Shown: piece after piece, positions 12,185 to 25,092 of the stretch | How the letters are laid out: each line of letters begins with the position of its first letter | Position numbering within the stretch: position 1 is the stretch's first letter | Source: Neoceratodus forsteri | Taxonomy: Eukaryota; Chordata; Ceratodontiformes; Ceratodontidae | Reading direction: 5' to 3' | Assembly: GCA_016271365.2 (NCBI GenBank) | Contig: CM057452.1 | Coordinates: forward strand, 825,498,001-825,562,000 | DNA length: 64,000 nucleotides | Position numbers and translations under genes: made by a program | The notes under the pieces: generated by a model | What the model was told of the DNA's origin: nothing | The model's input: the letters and a program-made list of their open reading frames with translations, nothing else | Databases searched by the model: none

Positions 12185-14955
12185 ACCGAGTCCTTCTCCT
12201 TGGTGACTTTAATATAAATTGGCTCACATCAGACATTGGGTCCCTCAAGGATGCTATCCTAGCAGCTAACCTAACGCAGATGGTGAGCTCCCCCACTAGA
12301 AAAAACTACAAAACTGGAACTTGCACTCTCATTGACTGGATCCTTGCTAGCCATCCAGCCCGCATAAAAAACACAGTTGTTCTCCCAGACTCTCTCAGTG
12401 ACCACTCCCCTGTGATCTGTACCTGGACAAATAAGCTCCAAAAACCACCTCCAAATACCATCTCAAGCAGAGCGCTACCCCATGGAAACCTTACTAAGCT
12501 CAAGACCTGTCTTTTACAGCAAGACTGATCCCCAATATACAATACTCTAGATGTAGATGCAGCCCTAGATTATTTTATCACAACTTTCAACACTGCCTGT
12601 GACACCTACGCACCAGTAGAAAAGTGTAAAATCAAAGCACTCTCAAATCCCTGGCTCACAGCCAAACTACTGGCCCAACTCAATTCTCGGGACCTCCTCT
12701 AGGCCATAGCCAGAGCCACAGGGTCCTTGACGGATATCCAGAAGTATAAACAGGCACGAAACCAATGTACCAAACAAATCCGACTAATGAAGAGGTCCTA
12801 TTAAAAAAATGCCCTCGCAAACTCCTGGGGTGATGGGAGATCATTCTGGGACAACATCAGAAATATCACGGGTAAGCAGTCCAAATCCTCTCCCACTATA
12901 ATGACTGTCGATGGAACCACTACCCTAGACCCAATAGTCATGGCAAAGGCCTTAAATAAAACTTTCACTGACCTCAGTGGGGTCCTCCTGCCAGACTTCT
13001 TCTCTAACATGGACTCACCAAAACCAACATCTCCTACTGCCTCACCTGACCAACCGCTTTTCCACTTCAAAATAGTTAAGGCACATGAAGTCTACAAATA
13101 TATAACAAAGGCTATCTCTAAATCCAAAGCAAGCAGTGATACTATTGATCTTAAAATTCTGTCCCTTACCCTGGAAGAGGTGGTGCACCCACTCACCAAA
13201 ATGTTCAATCTCTCCCTCTGCCTTAGTCAATTTCCCAGCAAATGGAAGTCTGCTATAGTTGCACCAGTGTTCAAAAGTGGCGACAAGTCCCTACCAGGAA
13301 ACTATCGGCCTATATCTATACTTCCATCCTTCTCCAAGGCCCTCGAATGCATTGTGGCTGAGCAACTCTCAGACTACCTGCATAAGTATAACATACTCTG
13401 CTTGCAGCAACATGGATGTAGGAAAGGACACAATACATCGACTGCTCTACTGGAATTCTCAGGAGAAATTCACACTGCCTTGGACAAAGGATATCAAACT
13501 GGAGCTGTTTTCATTGACCTAACAAAGGCGTTTGATACTGCTCACCATGGCTTACTTATCACACAACTACACAGTCTTGGGCTCTTGGAAGGACCAGGTG
13601 CCTGGGTTAAAAGTTACCTGGCCCGACGCTCTCAATCAGTAAAAATCTCAGAAGTTCTCTCAGACTCAAAACCGATCCTCTCAGGTGTTCCACAAGGGTC
13701 AATCCTAGGCCCCTTCCTTTTCAGCCTTTTCCTAAACTCTCTCCCCAAATCCTGCCCAGAACAAATAATCCTTTATGCTGACGATGCCATGATTCTCTCC
13801 TCTTAGAAGGACCTGAAACCCTTACTCCAGAGCCTGCAACTTGCTTTCTCCAATGTTGAAAAGTGGTTCCTAGATCACAAGCTGGTCCTAAATCACAACA
13901 AAAACAAAATCCATGCTTTTCTCCAGTCCACAAAACAGAAAAAGACAAATTCCACTTGCTATCAAAACATACCCAAGAAATACCCTTGAACAAGTGTCAG
14001 CATTTAAATACCTTGGAATCAGCTTTGATCAGGTCTTACCTTTAAACCCACATTGATAACACAGCAAAGCGGTGAACCAGCGCATTGGTATCCTGTTCTG
14101 AAACCAGCAATTTCTTACCCAAGCTAGCTGAGGATTGCTATCCAAAGCTCTGTCATCTCAATCTTAGACATGAAGCAGTATCTATGGCTCTCCACTACCA
14201 CCGCACTAAGAGCATCACAACCACCTAAACAAGGCCTGTCGGCTGCTAACTGGAGCTCAAAGATGTACTCATACATGTGAGCTCTACACTGAAACAGGAT
14301 GGTTGCAACTGGCAAATCGTATAAGGCACCTCACATGCTTGATGGCAAAAAAATCCATCTTGGGCCGCTCTCCGCCGTGTATCCAAGACCTACTTTGCCT
14401 GAATACCAGCATCCATCCCACCAGAATATCAGAACACCAGCCTCTCCAGGTCCCCAGATGCCGGACCACACAGGGCCAAAGATCTTTTGCCTATCATGCC
14501 CCCAGCTGGTACAATGCCCTGAGCTTGCTCATTACATCCTCCACGTCACTAGGAGCTTTCAAATCTATGCTTTACTCTCACCTCTCAGCCTCTAGCTCCC
14601 GTGACTGCCTTGACTAATGATTCTTCCCTCATGGTTGTTTTTACTGTTTTTCATCCTCCTCCTCCTCTGCTCCTTTCTTGACAAAGGCATCTGAGTATCT
14701 CTAACTACTCTAAGTCTGCTCCCCCCCCCATATCTCCTCCTACCCTTCCCACCTTGACCATTCCTCCAATGTTTTTTTTTTCCTGTGATGTACTGTATTA
14801 CACTGGCTTAGTGAAACCTTTATCATTTGCTGACCATTCTATGTAACATGTCTTGTTTGTTTGTACATTGATGATGCAGAACCTTTGTAAAAGAGCCATT
14901 GGCTCAAAGGTAACAATTCCTAGAACAATAAACTAAACTAAACTAAACTAAACTA
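12185..14955 (+). mobile_element. L2-like LINE, 5'-truncated, inserted in the minus-strand L1
   Basis: The sequence begins inside the endonuclease domain (LLGDFNINWL at about 12195) and runs through RT to a 3' UTR ending in an (ACTAA)n-type tail at 14931-14955. Such short 3' tandem repeats are typical of the CR1/L2 (Jockey) superfamily, as is the absence of an obvious target-site duplication. Confidence 0.8.
12187..14617 (+). pseudogene. L2-like LINE ORF2 (endonuclease remnant + RT)
   Basis: The end of the endonuclease shows GDFNINWL, LIDWILAS and SLSDHSPVICTW (12195-12425). RT is open at 12901-13806 (301 residues) and holds APVFKSGDKSLPGNYRPISI, FIDLTKAFDTAHH, GVPQGSILGPFLFSLFLNSL and YADD, followed by a stop at 13804. 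The degenerate C-terminus (14284-14617) retains an alignable RSFAYHAPSWYNAL and FKSML block like the WNxLP/FKxxL end of L2/CR1 polymerases. The catalytic YADD is intact, but stops at about 12526, 12700 and 13804 and later frameshifts inactivate it. Confidence 0.85.
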
Positions 14956-16161
14956 CTAAGGAAAGATTAAAGCAAGAGGGAAAATGCCATTGCAGTTTAG
15001 GGAGCATAAACATACTAACCTATGACAACACTTAAACAGTTTGTAACAGTCATGAAGTAACACTTCTACACAACTTTATAAACAATGAATATTTCTCTAA
15101 GGTAGGATGTCTCCTGGGGGGGCATCTGAAGCCCAGCCCATCTTATGTGTTATGGCTAAGCCTGAAAGGAGATAGGCCTAGTCAGAGGTTCCACCTACCT
15201 CGGCAGGAGTTCTGAGTCCTTTACTTCTTTCAGCTTTTACCCCTTTTATCTTCCCACTTCCCCTCATCTTACTCCCCAAGTCACAGAACCTGCAATACTT
15301 ATCTAATTTCAGCAGCCCTGTTAACCTGGGCATATTATTTGGGTAGATGGCTATGCTGCAGGTATGCTATGTGCTGGTTCATGGCCTGTTAAGGAGGAGG
15401 AAGTTCCAGTGTATGAGTCTGCATCTGTAAGCGGTTGGGTGGTGTCCATAGTCAAGGCCCAGGAATTGAGCTTATTTTCAGATTTCCCCACGTCGGAGTG
15501 AACTGGGAACATAACCAGGTGAGTGTCCATATCTTCCTGACTGAAACTATCCAGATGGTCCCTCAGGAGAGAGTATGATTTTGTGAAAAATAGGAGCTGA
15601 CATACTCAGTTTCTTCTCCTTCTGTGTCTACAGCACTGTGAGCATCGTTACTACAGTAGGTAAACTTCTCAGATCTTGGGGGTGTTCTCACCTAGAGTGT
15701 GATGATTTCAGTGGCCTTTTTCTCACCTTTGATCCATGAGCTTCCAGTGGTTTGCTTGGTGTCTTGGACAATGTCTGTGGTGTAGTCCTTAGGGTCTCTC
15801 CCCAGTGTTGAGGATGTCGATTGGATCCGATCCCAAGGGCCGTAGGTTCTGTGTGGTCGGTGACAGTGTCAGACGACCATGTTGTCGAAATAAAAGCTGT
15901 GGCAGCCTACGGAGTAGCAAATTGGTGTACAATGCCATTAATTGTAAGTTTGTTTTAAAATGGCCAGGTAGTGCAGCATAAAGGGGATCTTCAGGTCATG
16001 CAACCTCCGGTGCACCTCCGAGAAAGCCTTTCCCTTAGCCACTAGGTCGCTGGAATAATCTTGGAAGATCATAATTTTATGATCTCTCCAACGAAGTGTG
16101 TCCAATTCTCTGGCCCTGACCTAGATGGCCTCCTTCTCGGCAAAATTCAGGATTCAGGTAA
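14956..16161 (-). other. Degenerate minus-strand L1 between L2 insertion and ORF1
   Basis: No long open frame. Continuity with the flanking L1 is inferred from position and from the ORF1 remnant upstream. No separate gene or RNA is seen. Confidence 0.45.
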
Positions 16162-16410
16162 TTATTGGTCTAGGTCGGTTGCCCTGGGCAGGTTTCGGCT
16201 GGAGGGAGAGGTGTGCCCATTTGACCATGATTCTAGTAGATGGAGAAGCTTCAATATTTCAGGAAGCACTTGTTGAATAAAAAATAACGTTTTTCCCCCT
16301 TCACAGCCTTCAGGGAACCCTAGGAGCCACAAGTTGTTGCAGCGGCTCCTATTTTCTAGGTCATCCAGCTTGTCTTGCAATGGTCGAATTTGTGCCACCT
16401 GCTTCCGCAT
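16162..16410 (-). pseudogene. LINE ORF1 fragment, minus strand
   Basis: An 82-residue fragment with KLDDLENRSRCNNLWLLGFPEG, the same coiled-coil to RRM junction as the ORF1 at 1535-1978. It is expected upstream of the ORF2 at 11436. It would encode the RNA-binding nucleoprotein of the LINE; it is truncated and diverged. Confidence 0.65.
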
Positions 16411-16990
16411 TGTTGCACAGTGCCCTTGGAGGATTTCTTCCTGAACATTAGTTTTTTGTTCTGTCTTATTGATTCTAATGTCCGGCTATTGGATAGAGAG
16501 TGCAGATGTATTGGAAGCTAGGGTGAGGGCATCTATGCTGTGGATAATCATTGCAAACATATCTCTGATGGAGGGCTCTTCATCTTCCTTAGCAGATTGC
16601 ACCATGCGGCCTGGTGGGTATGAGTTGTCTGGCTGTAAAAGGTATTATCTCGGTGATCCTGCATTGTATACACTTGATGTTCAAGAGGGAGGTAGAAAAT
16701 CACTTTGGATTGTCTGTATTAGAGTTTTCCCCTCGGAGTCAACTATTCACAGGAAATGTCAGGTGCTAGGCTCTGGAATCGTGGAGAGATTAATTTAAGT
16801 CACCATCATGGTCGGTGGTTGTCCACGCCCCCAATTTCCTTACTTTTTGAGAAAGTGTAATGTAACTGGTAACTGGTAGGTGTCAATGAAAGTGCAGGCC
16901 CTTTGTACCCCACACTCCCTTCAAGCTGCCTATTTTTGCATAATGATATGTGTCTGCGGGAACGCGGCCCTTCCGAGCCCTTCACTCCCA

Positions 16991-17389
16991 TTTACACATA
17001 ACTAAGAAGCCATACAGCAGCCATATAGAGGTGAAAAGGAACTCTTGTAACACTAATTTGCCAATATCTCAGCAACAGTAGCAACTATGAAAAGCATTCC
17101 ACTGCAGTTGTAATCTTGACTTCGAGACCTCCATGCGTGACTAAGCTGCCAGAGCGAAAAATCTGTATCTCACATCATTTTTGAGATACGGGCACCAAAA
17201 GGTGCTCTGAGCACAGCAATGTTATCCTCTGGGAAAAATCTCAAATTCGTAATGGCATATCTATGGAACCAATTAAGTTTTTTGCTCCTAAACAGCATAA
17301 TTCACATCTCTGGGACCCGTCCCTTTATACCCTGCAAATATCAAGCCAAAAGAGCAAACCGTTTATTTACAGTGCACTGGGAAAATTTT
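16991..17389. other. Unassigned non-coding sequence
   Basis: No recognised coding. Phrases such as 'ATCTCAGCAACAGTAGC' and 'TTTTTGAGATACGGGCACC' resemble the temperate 'statistically similar' modules at 30700 and 36820, so this may be a diverged relative of that family. Confidence 0.3.
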
Positions 17390-18125
17390 AAATTCCTAGT
17401 TCGTGAGGTGTCAAAATCCCGGTTTTGTGTGGTCAATCCCCATTCGTGAGCTGCCAAAATCACCGTTCATGAGAAATCCTTGTTTGTCAGATTTTGGCCA
17501 TCTTGTCTGGAAGTCACGATCAAGGATTTTGTCAGCTCGCGAAAGAGGACTGGCTCATGAAAGGGAATTTGACAACTCGCAAATGGGAATTTTGTCACCT
17601 CACGAAAGAGGATTTAAAAAAAATTCCCCTTTCGTGAGCTGACAAAATCCCGATTCGTGAGCCAATCCTTGTTCACAAGATAGGGCCATCTGATCCCAAA
17701 ATTGCTATCAACGATTTTGTCAGCTCTCAAAAGAGGATCAGCTCGTGAAAGGGGATTTTGTCATCTCGCAAATGAGTATTGGAAGCTAGTCACGAATGAA
17801 GAATTTTAACATGTTAAATGGCTGTTTTTTGACTGAAACAAAGAAAACCAAAGCTATGGATTTGTAGAGGGCATCACCCTGAACAAAACCCATGCTTAAT
17901 TTACAACAGTACACATCCATGGGGCAAGTTAAAATGTTTTGTTTGTGGGAAAAAAATGAAAACAAGATGACGGCTTGCGAAAGGGAAATTTTCCTCATGA
18001 ATGGGGATTTTATAAATCCCTGTTTGTGAGGTGACAAAATCCTTGATTGTGAGCCCAATACCCTTTTGCAAAGCATACATATAAATCTCCCTTGTGAACA
18101 GGGATTTTGTCACCTCCATAAATCT
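17390..18125. repeat. Cluster of short repeats in both orientations
   Basis: At least nine copies of a motif near TTCGTGAGCTGACAAAATCC or its complement occur. Examples: forward-type near 17407, 17450, 17641 and 18031; complement-type near 17527, 17590, 17713, 17754 and 18103. Copies are separated by 40-100 bases, so several can form hairpins with each other. There is no coding. The L2-like LINE starts directly after the last copy. Confidence 0.7.
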
Positions 18126-18139
18126 CATAACTACACTTT

Positions 18140-20146
18140 GCTCCAACAGGACCGAGGCAAACGAGGTGGAGGTGTAGCCATCTATACAAAACAACCACTC
18201 TCATGCTCAGTCACTTTTAAGGAATCATGCACAAGTTCCTATGAAGTCCTTCTGGCCCAACTCACTCTACCTGCCTCTCTGCCTTTATTCATTGGAGTGT
18301 TCTATGCTGTACCCCGGCTATCTCAGGAATCTCTAGTAGCCACTCTAACTACCCTCTCTGACCTGACCTCCTCAGGGGAACTGATACTACTAGGTGATTT
18401 CAATCTAGCCTGGCTTGCCCCCTCCTCTAAATCCCATATCTCCAGGATAGAGGCCTTCAGCCTGACACAACTGCTACTCGAACCCAGCCGTTACAACCCC
18501 ACTCCCCAAACCACTCTTTAATTGACTGGATCCTCACCTCACACCCACACAGGGTGACCATGTCCGGCATCCTCACTAACACATTAAGTGACCACTGCAT
18601 CACCAACTGCATCAGAAAATCCTGCTTGCCCAAATCAGCACCCAAATACATTAATACCCTCTCACTAAACACTTTGGACACTGAATCCCTGCTTACCAGC
18701 CTCAGTCACGCCAACTGGCACCGTGTGTGCTCTGCTCCTAATGTAGTCGCAGCTCTTTCCAGCTTTCTGCACACCTTCACAAACATCTGAGACTCCTACG
18801 CCCCCTTGAAGAAGCTCAGGGTGAAAAAACTCTATCATAAATGGATAACTGCTCCCATCCTTGTGTTATGTGAGACCAGGGACAAAGCCTGGTTGGCTTT
18901 CAAATCCCTTCCTAGTCCCCAGAATAGGCAGGCCTTCAACACCCTATGCAGTGCTTGCACTAAGGCCATAAGGTGAGCGAAAGCCAATTTCTTCAAATCA
19001 CAACTGTCGCACGTCCACCCCTCTAAATTCTGGAATGTAATACACTCACTCCTTGACCCTACTTCGCAACCCACTTCCCCCTTTTTTAAACAGCAAGGCC
19101 AGACTATAACCAATCCCTCCTGCATTGCTGAAACCCTCAATAATTTTTCACAACATGCATCCTACCTCAAGGCCACCCACCTGCATCCTCAGCACCAACT
19201 CCTCCTCCTTGTCTTAACAACTTCATTTTCTCACCAATCTCTGAAAAAGAAGTGCTCATGCCCCTCCGCTCTTTAAACACTTCCAAATCCAGTCCAGATA
19301 GAATTCACCCAAAACTCCTGCATATCGCTGCTCCTGCAATAACAAAATCACTTACCCATATACTACACCTCTCCTTTTCCATGGCCACGGTCCCACAGGC
19401 CTGGAAATGTGCTTCAGTCATTCCTTTACACAAAGGAGGAGATCCCTCTATGCCTGGCAATTACAGACCCATCTCCCTCCTCCCTGTTCTTGCAAAACTT
19501 CAGGAATCCCTAGTCCACTCCAGACTGGCAGAACACCTCACTACAAATAACCTCCTATCCCCCCACCAGTCAGGCTTCTGGAAACAGCACTCCACTATCT
19601 CCTCTCTCCTTCATCTCACAAACCACATCTATACTACCTCTGACCAAGGCCTCCTAACCGCCGCAGTCTTTGTCGACCTGGCCAAGGCCTTTGATTCTGT
19701 ATCCCACACCCTCCTCTTGCTAAAATTAGAAGCTGCAGACCTAGTTCCTATCTCCTTATAGTGGTTCAACTCCTGTCTATCCAACAGGTTACAATCTGTC
19801 AAAATTGCTGACATGTCATCCCCCCTTCCCATCCTAGCAGGTGTTCCACAAGGATCTGTCCTCAGCCCCATCCTCTTCTCCCTCTTGATTAATGACATCT
19901 CCTGCTCCTGCACCAGGTCCAGTATACATATGTATGCTGATGACACTATCCTTTTTACTTCGGCCCCAAAATACATGAAGTTCAAGCCCCTCTCCAAAGC
20001 AATTTCAACAACATTCAAAAGTGGTTCCTACAGAACCAATTAAAACTTAATACCTCAAAAACTGTTTCCATGATATTTGGCACAGCTCAGAAGATTAGCA
20101 GATCCTCCTTCCCTCCCCCCCATCACCTCACTGAATGGCACCCTCT
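18140..20146 (+). pseudogene. L2-like LINE ORF2, endonuclease and RT part
   Basis: Endonuclease blocks: RGGGVAIYTK, LILLGDFNLAWL, then SLIDWILTS and NTLSDHCI (18150-18600). RT blocks in 19252-20043: VIPLHKGGDPSMPGNYRPIS, VFVDLAKAFDSVSHTLLL, GVPQGSVLSPILFSLLIND and MYADDTILF. Stops at 18522, 18788 and 19759 and a frame change at about 19790 break it. The continuation lies at 27062 beyond the nested CR1s. Confidence 0.85.
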
Positions 20147-20396
20147 AGACATAGAAACATAGAATTTGACAGCAAATAAGGACCGCTTGGCCCACCCAGT
20201 CTGCCCATTTCCCTACCTAATAGATAAGCTGCATATCCTAGTTAACCAGCAGCCTACTTCTTCCTACCCTCACCCCCTAGAATTGCCTTATGACTGTCCC
20301 ATGCATGCTTGAATTCCACCACTGTTTTTGACTCACAACCTCCTCCGGAAGGCCGTTCCATGCATCCACAACCCTCTCTGTGAAAAAATACTTCCT

Positions 20397-21667
20397 TCAA
20401 TTACCTCTGAGCCACCCCGTCTTCAAATTGTGCCCTTGTTCTTGCACCTCTTTTTTGAAAATGCTACCCTCTTGGACTTTGTTGATTCCCTTGAGGTACT
20501 TGAAAGTTTCTATCATGTCCCCCCTCTCCCTCCTTTCCTCGAGGCTATACATATTAAGCTCCTTAAGTCTCTCTTCATATGTCTTCCGGTGCAGACCCTG
20601 TACCATTTTAGTTGCCCTCCTATGGACAGCTTCCATTCTGTCTATGTCTTTGCGGAGATTGGGTCTCCGAACTGCACACAGTACTCCAGATGTGGTCTCA
20701 CCAGCTGTCTGTACAGAGGGATAATAACTTCCTGTTTTCTACTGGTGATGCCTGTCCCTATGCATCCCAGTATTCCCCAACCCTCCTTGCTGCCCTCTCA
20801 CATTGCTTGCCCACCTTTAGGTCATCTGATATGACTACCCCCAGGTCCCTTTCCATTTTGTTGTTGTTAGTATCTCACCCCCATTGTGTACTCTTCCCTG
20901 GGTTTTGTTTCCCAGGTGCATTACCTTGCACTTCTTAGCATTGAATCTAAGCTGCCATACATTTGACCATTCATCTAACCTTGCCAAGTCCTTCTCATCC
21001 TTTCCACTCCACCTTGTGCATCAACTCTGTTGCAGATTTTGTGTCATCTGCAAAGAGACATACTTTTCCTCAGTCCCTCTGCAATGTCACTATAAAGACA
21101 TTGAAGAGGACTAGTCCTAATACTGAACCCTGTGGTACCCACTAGTAACCCCCCTTTCTTCAGAGTGGACTCCATTTACTATTACTCTCTGTGTCCTATT
21201 CTCCAGCCAATTCTTTACCCAGGCTGTCATCTTGGGACCCACTCTCAGGCTGGCTAACTTGTATATTAATCTTTTGTGTGGGACTTTGTCAAATGCCTTG
21301 CTAAAGTCTAGGTAGGCCATGTCCACAGCCCCTCCCTGATCTACTACTTTGGTCACCCAGTCAAAGAAATCTATCAGATTTGTCTGGCATGACCTTCCTC
21401 TGTGAATCCATGCTGCCTTGGGTCCAGTGCCCCTCTGGCCTCTAGATACTCAACAATTCTTTCCTTCAGAAGTGATTCCATCATTTTCCCTACCACTGAG
21501 GTTAAACTAACAGGTCTATAGTTTCCTGCTTCTGCCTTACTCCCACTTTTGTGAAGGGGAATCACATCTGCCCTCCTCCAGTCCTCAGGTACCACCCCAT
21601 CATAGAAACATAGAAACATAGAATGTGACGGCAGATAAGGACCGCTTGGCCCACCCAGTCTGCCCAT
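20397..21667 (-). pseudogene. CR1 ORF2, reverse transcriptase part (outer copy)
   Basis: Leftward order: VIPLHKSGSKAEAGNYRPVS, LLKERIVEYLE, then YLDFSKAFDKVPHKRLIYKL, then a degenerated region, then MVQGLHRKTYEERLKELNMY near 20580-20500. These are the standard blocks of CR1-clade polymerase from mid RT to the C-terminus. There are several frameshifts and stops. The 5' continuation of this ORF is at 25093. Confidence 0.8.
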
Positions 21668-21854
21668 TTCCCTACCTACTGGATAAGCTGCAGATCCTAG
21701 TTAACCAGCAGCCTACTTCTTCCTACCCCAACCCCCCAGAATTGCCTTATGACTATCCCATGCATGCTTGAATTCCACCACTGATTTTGACTCCACAACC
21801 TCCTCCGGAAGGCCATTCCATGCATCCACAACCCTCTCTGTGAAAAATACTTCC

Positions 21855-24560
21855 TTAAATTACCTCTGAGCCGCCCCCTCTATCTTCAAATTGTGCCCTC
21901 TTGTTCTTGCACACCTCTTTTTTGAAAGATGCTACCCTCTTGGACTTTGTTGATTCCCTTGAGGTGCCCGAAGTTTTCTCATGTCCCCCTCTCCCTCCTT
22001 TCCTCGAGGCTATACATATTAAGCTCCTAAGTCTCTCTTCATATGTCCTCCGGTGCAGTCCCTGCACCATTTTAGTTGCCCTCCTCTGGACAGCTTCCAT
22101 CCTGTCTATGTCTTTGCGGAGATTGGGTCTCCAGAACTGCACACAGTACTCCAGATGGGGTCTCACCAGCTGTCTGTACAGAGGGATAATAACGTCCTGT
22201 TTTCTACTGGTGATGCCTCTCCCTATGCATCCCAGTATCCCCCCAGCCCTCCTTGCTGCCCTCTCACATTGCTTGCCCACCTTTAGGTCATCTGATATGA
22301 CTACCCCCAGGTCCCTTTCCATTTTTGTTGTTGTTAGTATCTCACCCCCCATTGTGTACTCTTCCCCTGGGTTTTGTTTCCCAGGTGCATTACCTTGCAC
22401 TTCTTAGCATTGAATCTAAGCTGCCATACATTTGACCATTCCTCTAACTTGCCAAGTCCTTCTCATCCTTTCCACCCCACCCTGTGCATCAACTCTGTTG
22501 CAGATCTTAGTGTCATCTGCAAGAGACATACTTTCCTTCAGTCCTTCTGCGATGTAAACATAAAGACATTGAAGAGGACTGGTCCTATCTCTGAACCCTC
22601 GGTACCCGCTAGTAACCCTCCTTTCTTCTGAGTGGACTCCATTTACTATTACTCTCTGTGTCCTATTCTCCAGCCAATTCTTTACCCAGGCTGTCATCTT
22701 GGGACCCACTCCCAGGCTGGCTAACTTATATTAATCTTTTGTGTGGGACTGTGTCAAATGCCTTGCTAAAGTCTAGGTAGGCCATGTCCACAGCCCCTCC
22801 CTGATCTACTACTTGGTCACCCAGTCAAAGAAATCTATCAGATTCGTCTGGCATGACCTTCCGCTGTGAATCCATGCTGCCTAGGGTCCTGTGCCCTTCT
22901 GGCCTCCAGATCCGCGACAGTTCTTTCCTTTAGAAGTGATTCCATCATTTTCCCTATCACTGAGGTTAAACTAACAGGTCTATAGTTTCCTGCTTCTGCC
23001 TTGCTCCCACTTTTGTGAAGGAATCACATCTGCCCTCCTCCAGTCCTCGGTACCACCCATCCTCCCATGATTTGTTAAAGAGGGTAGTCAGTGGTGTCAC
23101 TAGTTCTACCCTTAGTTCTTTTAGAATTCTGGGATGAATCCCATCAGGCCCCATTGCTTTGTCCACCTTCAGTTTTAAGAGTTCTTTCAGAACCCTTTCT
23201 TCTGTAAATGGGCTGGTATCAACTTCTGTATCCAGAGTGTTACTACTGTTCGTTTTATGTACCTCCCCCTCTTCCTTTGTAAATACTGAGCAAAAATATT
23301 TGTTTAGTATCTCTGCCTTTTCACATTCTCCCTCTGCCCACCCTCCTCCCTTTATTAAGCCTCACTATCCCTCCCTTGGTCTTCCTTTGCTCCTGATGTA
23401 CCTATAAAGGTTTTATTCCCCTTCTTAACTGAGTTGGCTATCTTTTCCTCAGTTTGGGCCTTTGCTGTTCTGACTGCCTTCCAGCCTCCTTTTGCTTTAA
23501 CTGATATAGTTCTCTGTCCTGCTCCTGCTAGGTTCCTTGTGACTTCCTGAATGCTTTCTTTTCTCTTGAACCTTCACTGCCACTTCCTTTGAGAACCATA
23601 GTGGTTTCTTACATCGTCTTGTTTTGTTTATTTAGTTCACACAAAGGCTCGTTACCTCTGTGATGGCAGTTTTATTATTCCCCATTGTTCTTCCACCCTC
23701 CTTCCCACCCATTTGCTAGTGCATTCCTTAGGCACTCACCCATTTGGCAAAGCCAGCCCTCCTAAAGTCCAGTACTTTTGTCTTTGTGGCTTGACTCTAT
23801 TGCTGTGTTTATTGTGAACCATACTGTTCGATGGTCGCTAGTTCCCAGATGGCTACCCACTTCTACATCTGTGATCCTCTCTCCATCTCCATTTGAGAGT
23901 ATCAAGTCTAATATTGCTCCCTCTCAGTGGGCTCCAGTACTAGTTGTCTAAGGCATGCCCCTGTAGGGCATCTAGAATAACTGCACTCTTCAGTGGCAGC
24001 TGCAACTGCGCTCAGTTAACATCTGGCATATTCAGATCACCCATCAGCAATATCTCCCTTTTCTGCCATTCTAAGTATACTTTCTATCATTTCCTTGTCC
24101 ACTTCCTCCCCTGAGAAGGGTCTGTATCTAACCCTGCGGATTGTGGTGCCATTGCCTGTCTCCAAATTTACCCACAGTGCTTCTTCTCCTCCTGTTTACC
24201 CTTTTGTTCTGTTGCTTTTATTCCTTCCCTTATGCAAAAACTACTCCTCCCCTCTTTTACCCTCCTGTCCCTCCTGTAGATAGTGTATCCTGGTATGTTT
24301 ACGTCCCAGTCATGGTTTTGTGTACCATGTTTCTGTGACTGCCACGATATCCAGATGTTCCTCCTCCATCAAGGCCACTAATTCAGGAAGCTTGTTACCT
24401 AGACTACGGGCATTGGTACTCATTGCTCTCCATTTTTGATGGCCTTACCTCCTGTTGCAGCATCCCCACTGACCATTCTACCTTGGTCTTTTTCTCATTT
24501 AGTACCCTGTTTTGTAGGGAGGCTGGGATTTTCTGCTGCTTGTCAGTGCCTCCCCATTGA
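21855..24560 (-). pseudogene. CR1 ORF2 (endonuclease + RT, inner copy)
   Basis: Broken frames read, leftward: endonuclease around 24360-23880, a linker rich in Lys/Glu (~23640-23440), RT entry KVDKAMGPDGIHPRILKELR (~23170), VIPLHKS-type block (~23030), RT core with LENRTQRVIVNGVHSEER (~22640) and SLADDTKICNRVD, then LRKDIDRMEAVQRRATKMVQ and the C-terminus to 21855. The catalytic block reads ADD. Multiple small deletions shift the frame. This family polymerase carries out target-primed reverse transcription. Confidence 0.8.
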
Positions 24561-24569
24561 CTAGTTTAA

Positions 24570-25090
24570 AAGCTTGCCAATGAAGCATTTAAACCGATTG
24601 CTCAAAAGACTTGTTCCTTCCTGGACAGATGCAGACCATCCTGCCAGTATAGGCTGGTGTCCTCCAGGTGGAACCCCAGTCCCAATGAAGCCAAACCCTG
24701 TGCTCCGCACCATTTTTCAACCATTCATTAAACTGCATGGTGCCAATTACCTCGCCTCCCCATGCCTTTGACAGGCAGCACCTCTGAGAAGGATACTGTG
24801 TTTGCTACTTGTCTTGAGGCCCCTCCCAACTCTGCAATGTCCTCCTGCACTGCTCTAACCTCATGATGAGCCAAGTCATTTGTCCCTAGGTGGACAATTC
24901 GTCAACTCAGAATCCTTGCAGCTGTTGTTGTGATCCTGAGGATGCGCTTCCTGTCCCTCCAAGCCATGGCACCAGGCAGGCACCCTACTTCAGATTTCCC
25001 AGCTCCTCCCAGTTCTATCCCCCTAATAATTGAGTCCCCCACCAGGAGCTGCTTCCTTTCCTTGTGGTGTCCTCTGCCTCCTTCCTGTGG
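24570..25090 (-). pseudogene. CR1 ORF1 esterase-domain fragment (inner copy)
   Basis: Reading leftward from the 5' truncation: KQLLVGDSIIRGIELGGAG, then VGCLPGA, then VHLGTNDLAHH near 24895-24865. GDS and GTND are the block I and block III motifs of the GDSL-type esterase known from CR1 ORF1. Its role in transposition is not settled. An apparent 245-codon frame at 24902-25636 runs from the outer copy's ORF2 across the insertion junction into this ORF1; that fusion is fortuitous. Confidence 0.75.
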
Positions 25091-25092
25091 GC

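Larger units (their letters stand above)
7619..16990 (-). mobile_element. Second Tx1/L1-clade LINE, minus strand, interrupted
   Basis: Reading leftward, a G+C-rich 5' region (~16990-16800) leads to ORF1 remnants (~16410-15800), an L2-like LINE insertion (12185-14955), and ORF2 from a Met at 11436 down to 7626. The 3' end is cut off at 7618 by the + strand L1 insertion, whose duplication shows that this element was its target. The protein differs clearly from the + strand L1, so this is a different family of the same clade. Confidence 0.75.
21601..25092 (-). mobile_element. CR1 LINE (inner copy) inserted into the outer CR1
   Basis: The 3' end at 21601 repeats CATAGAAACATAGAAAC. The copy runs to 25092 inside ORF1, about 3.5 kb, 5'-truncated. 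It is flanked by the two halves of a same-family element with a possible 3-4 base CAT/CCAT duplication. Sequence 23056-25050 is closely matched by 25093-27061 of the outer copy. Confidence 0.85.
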
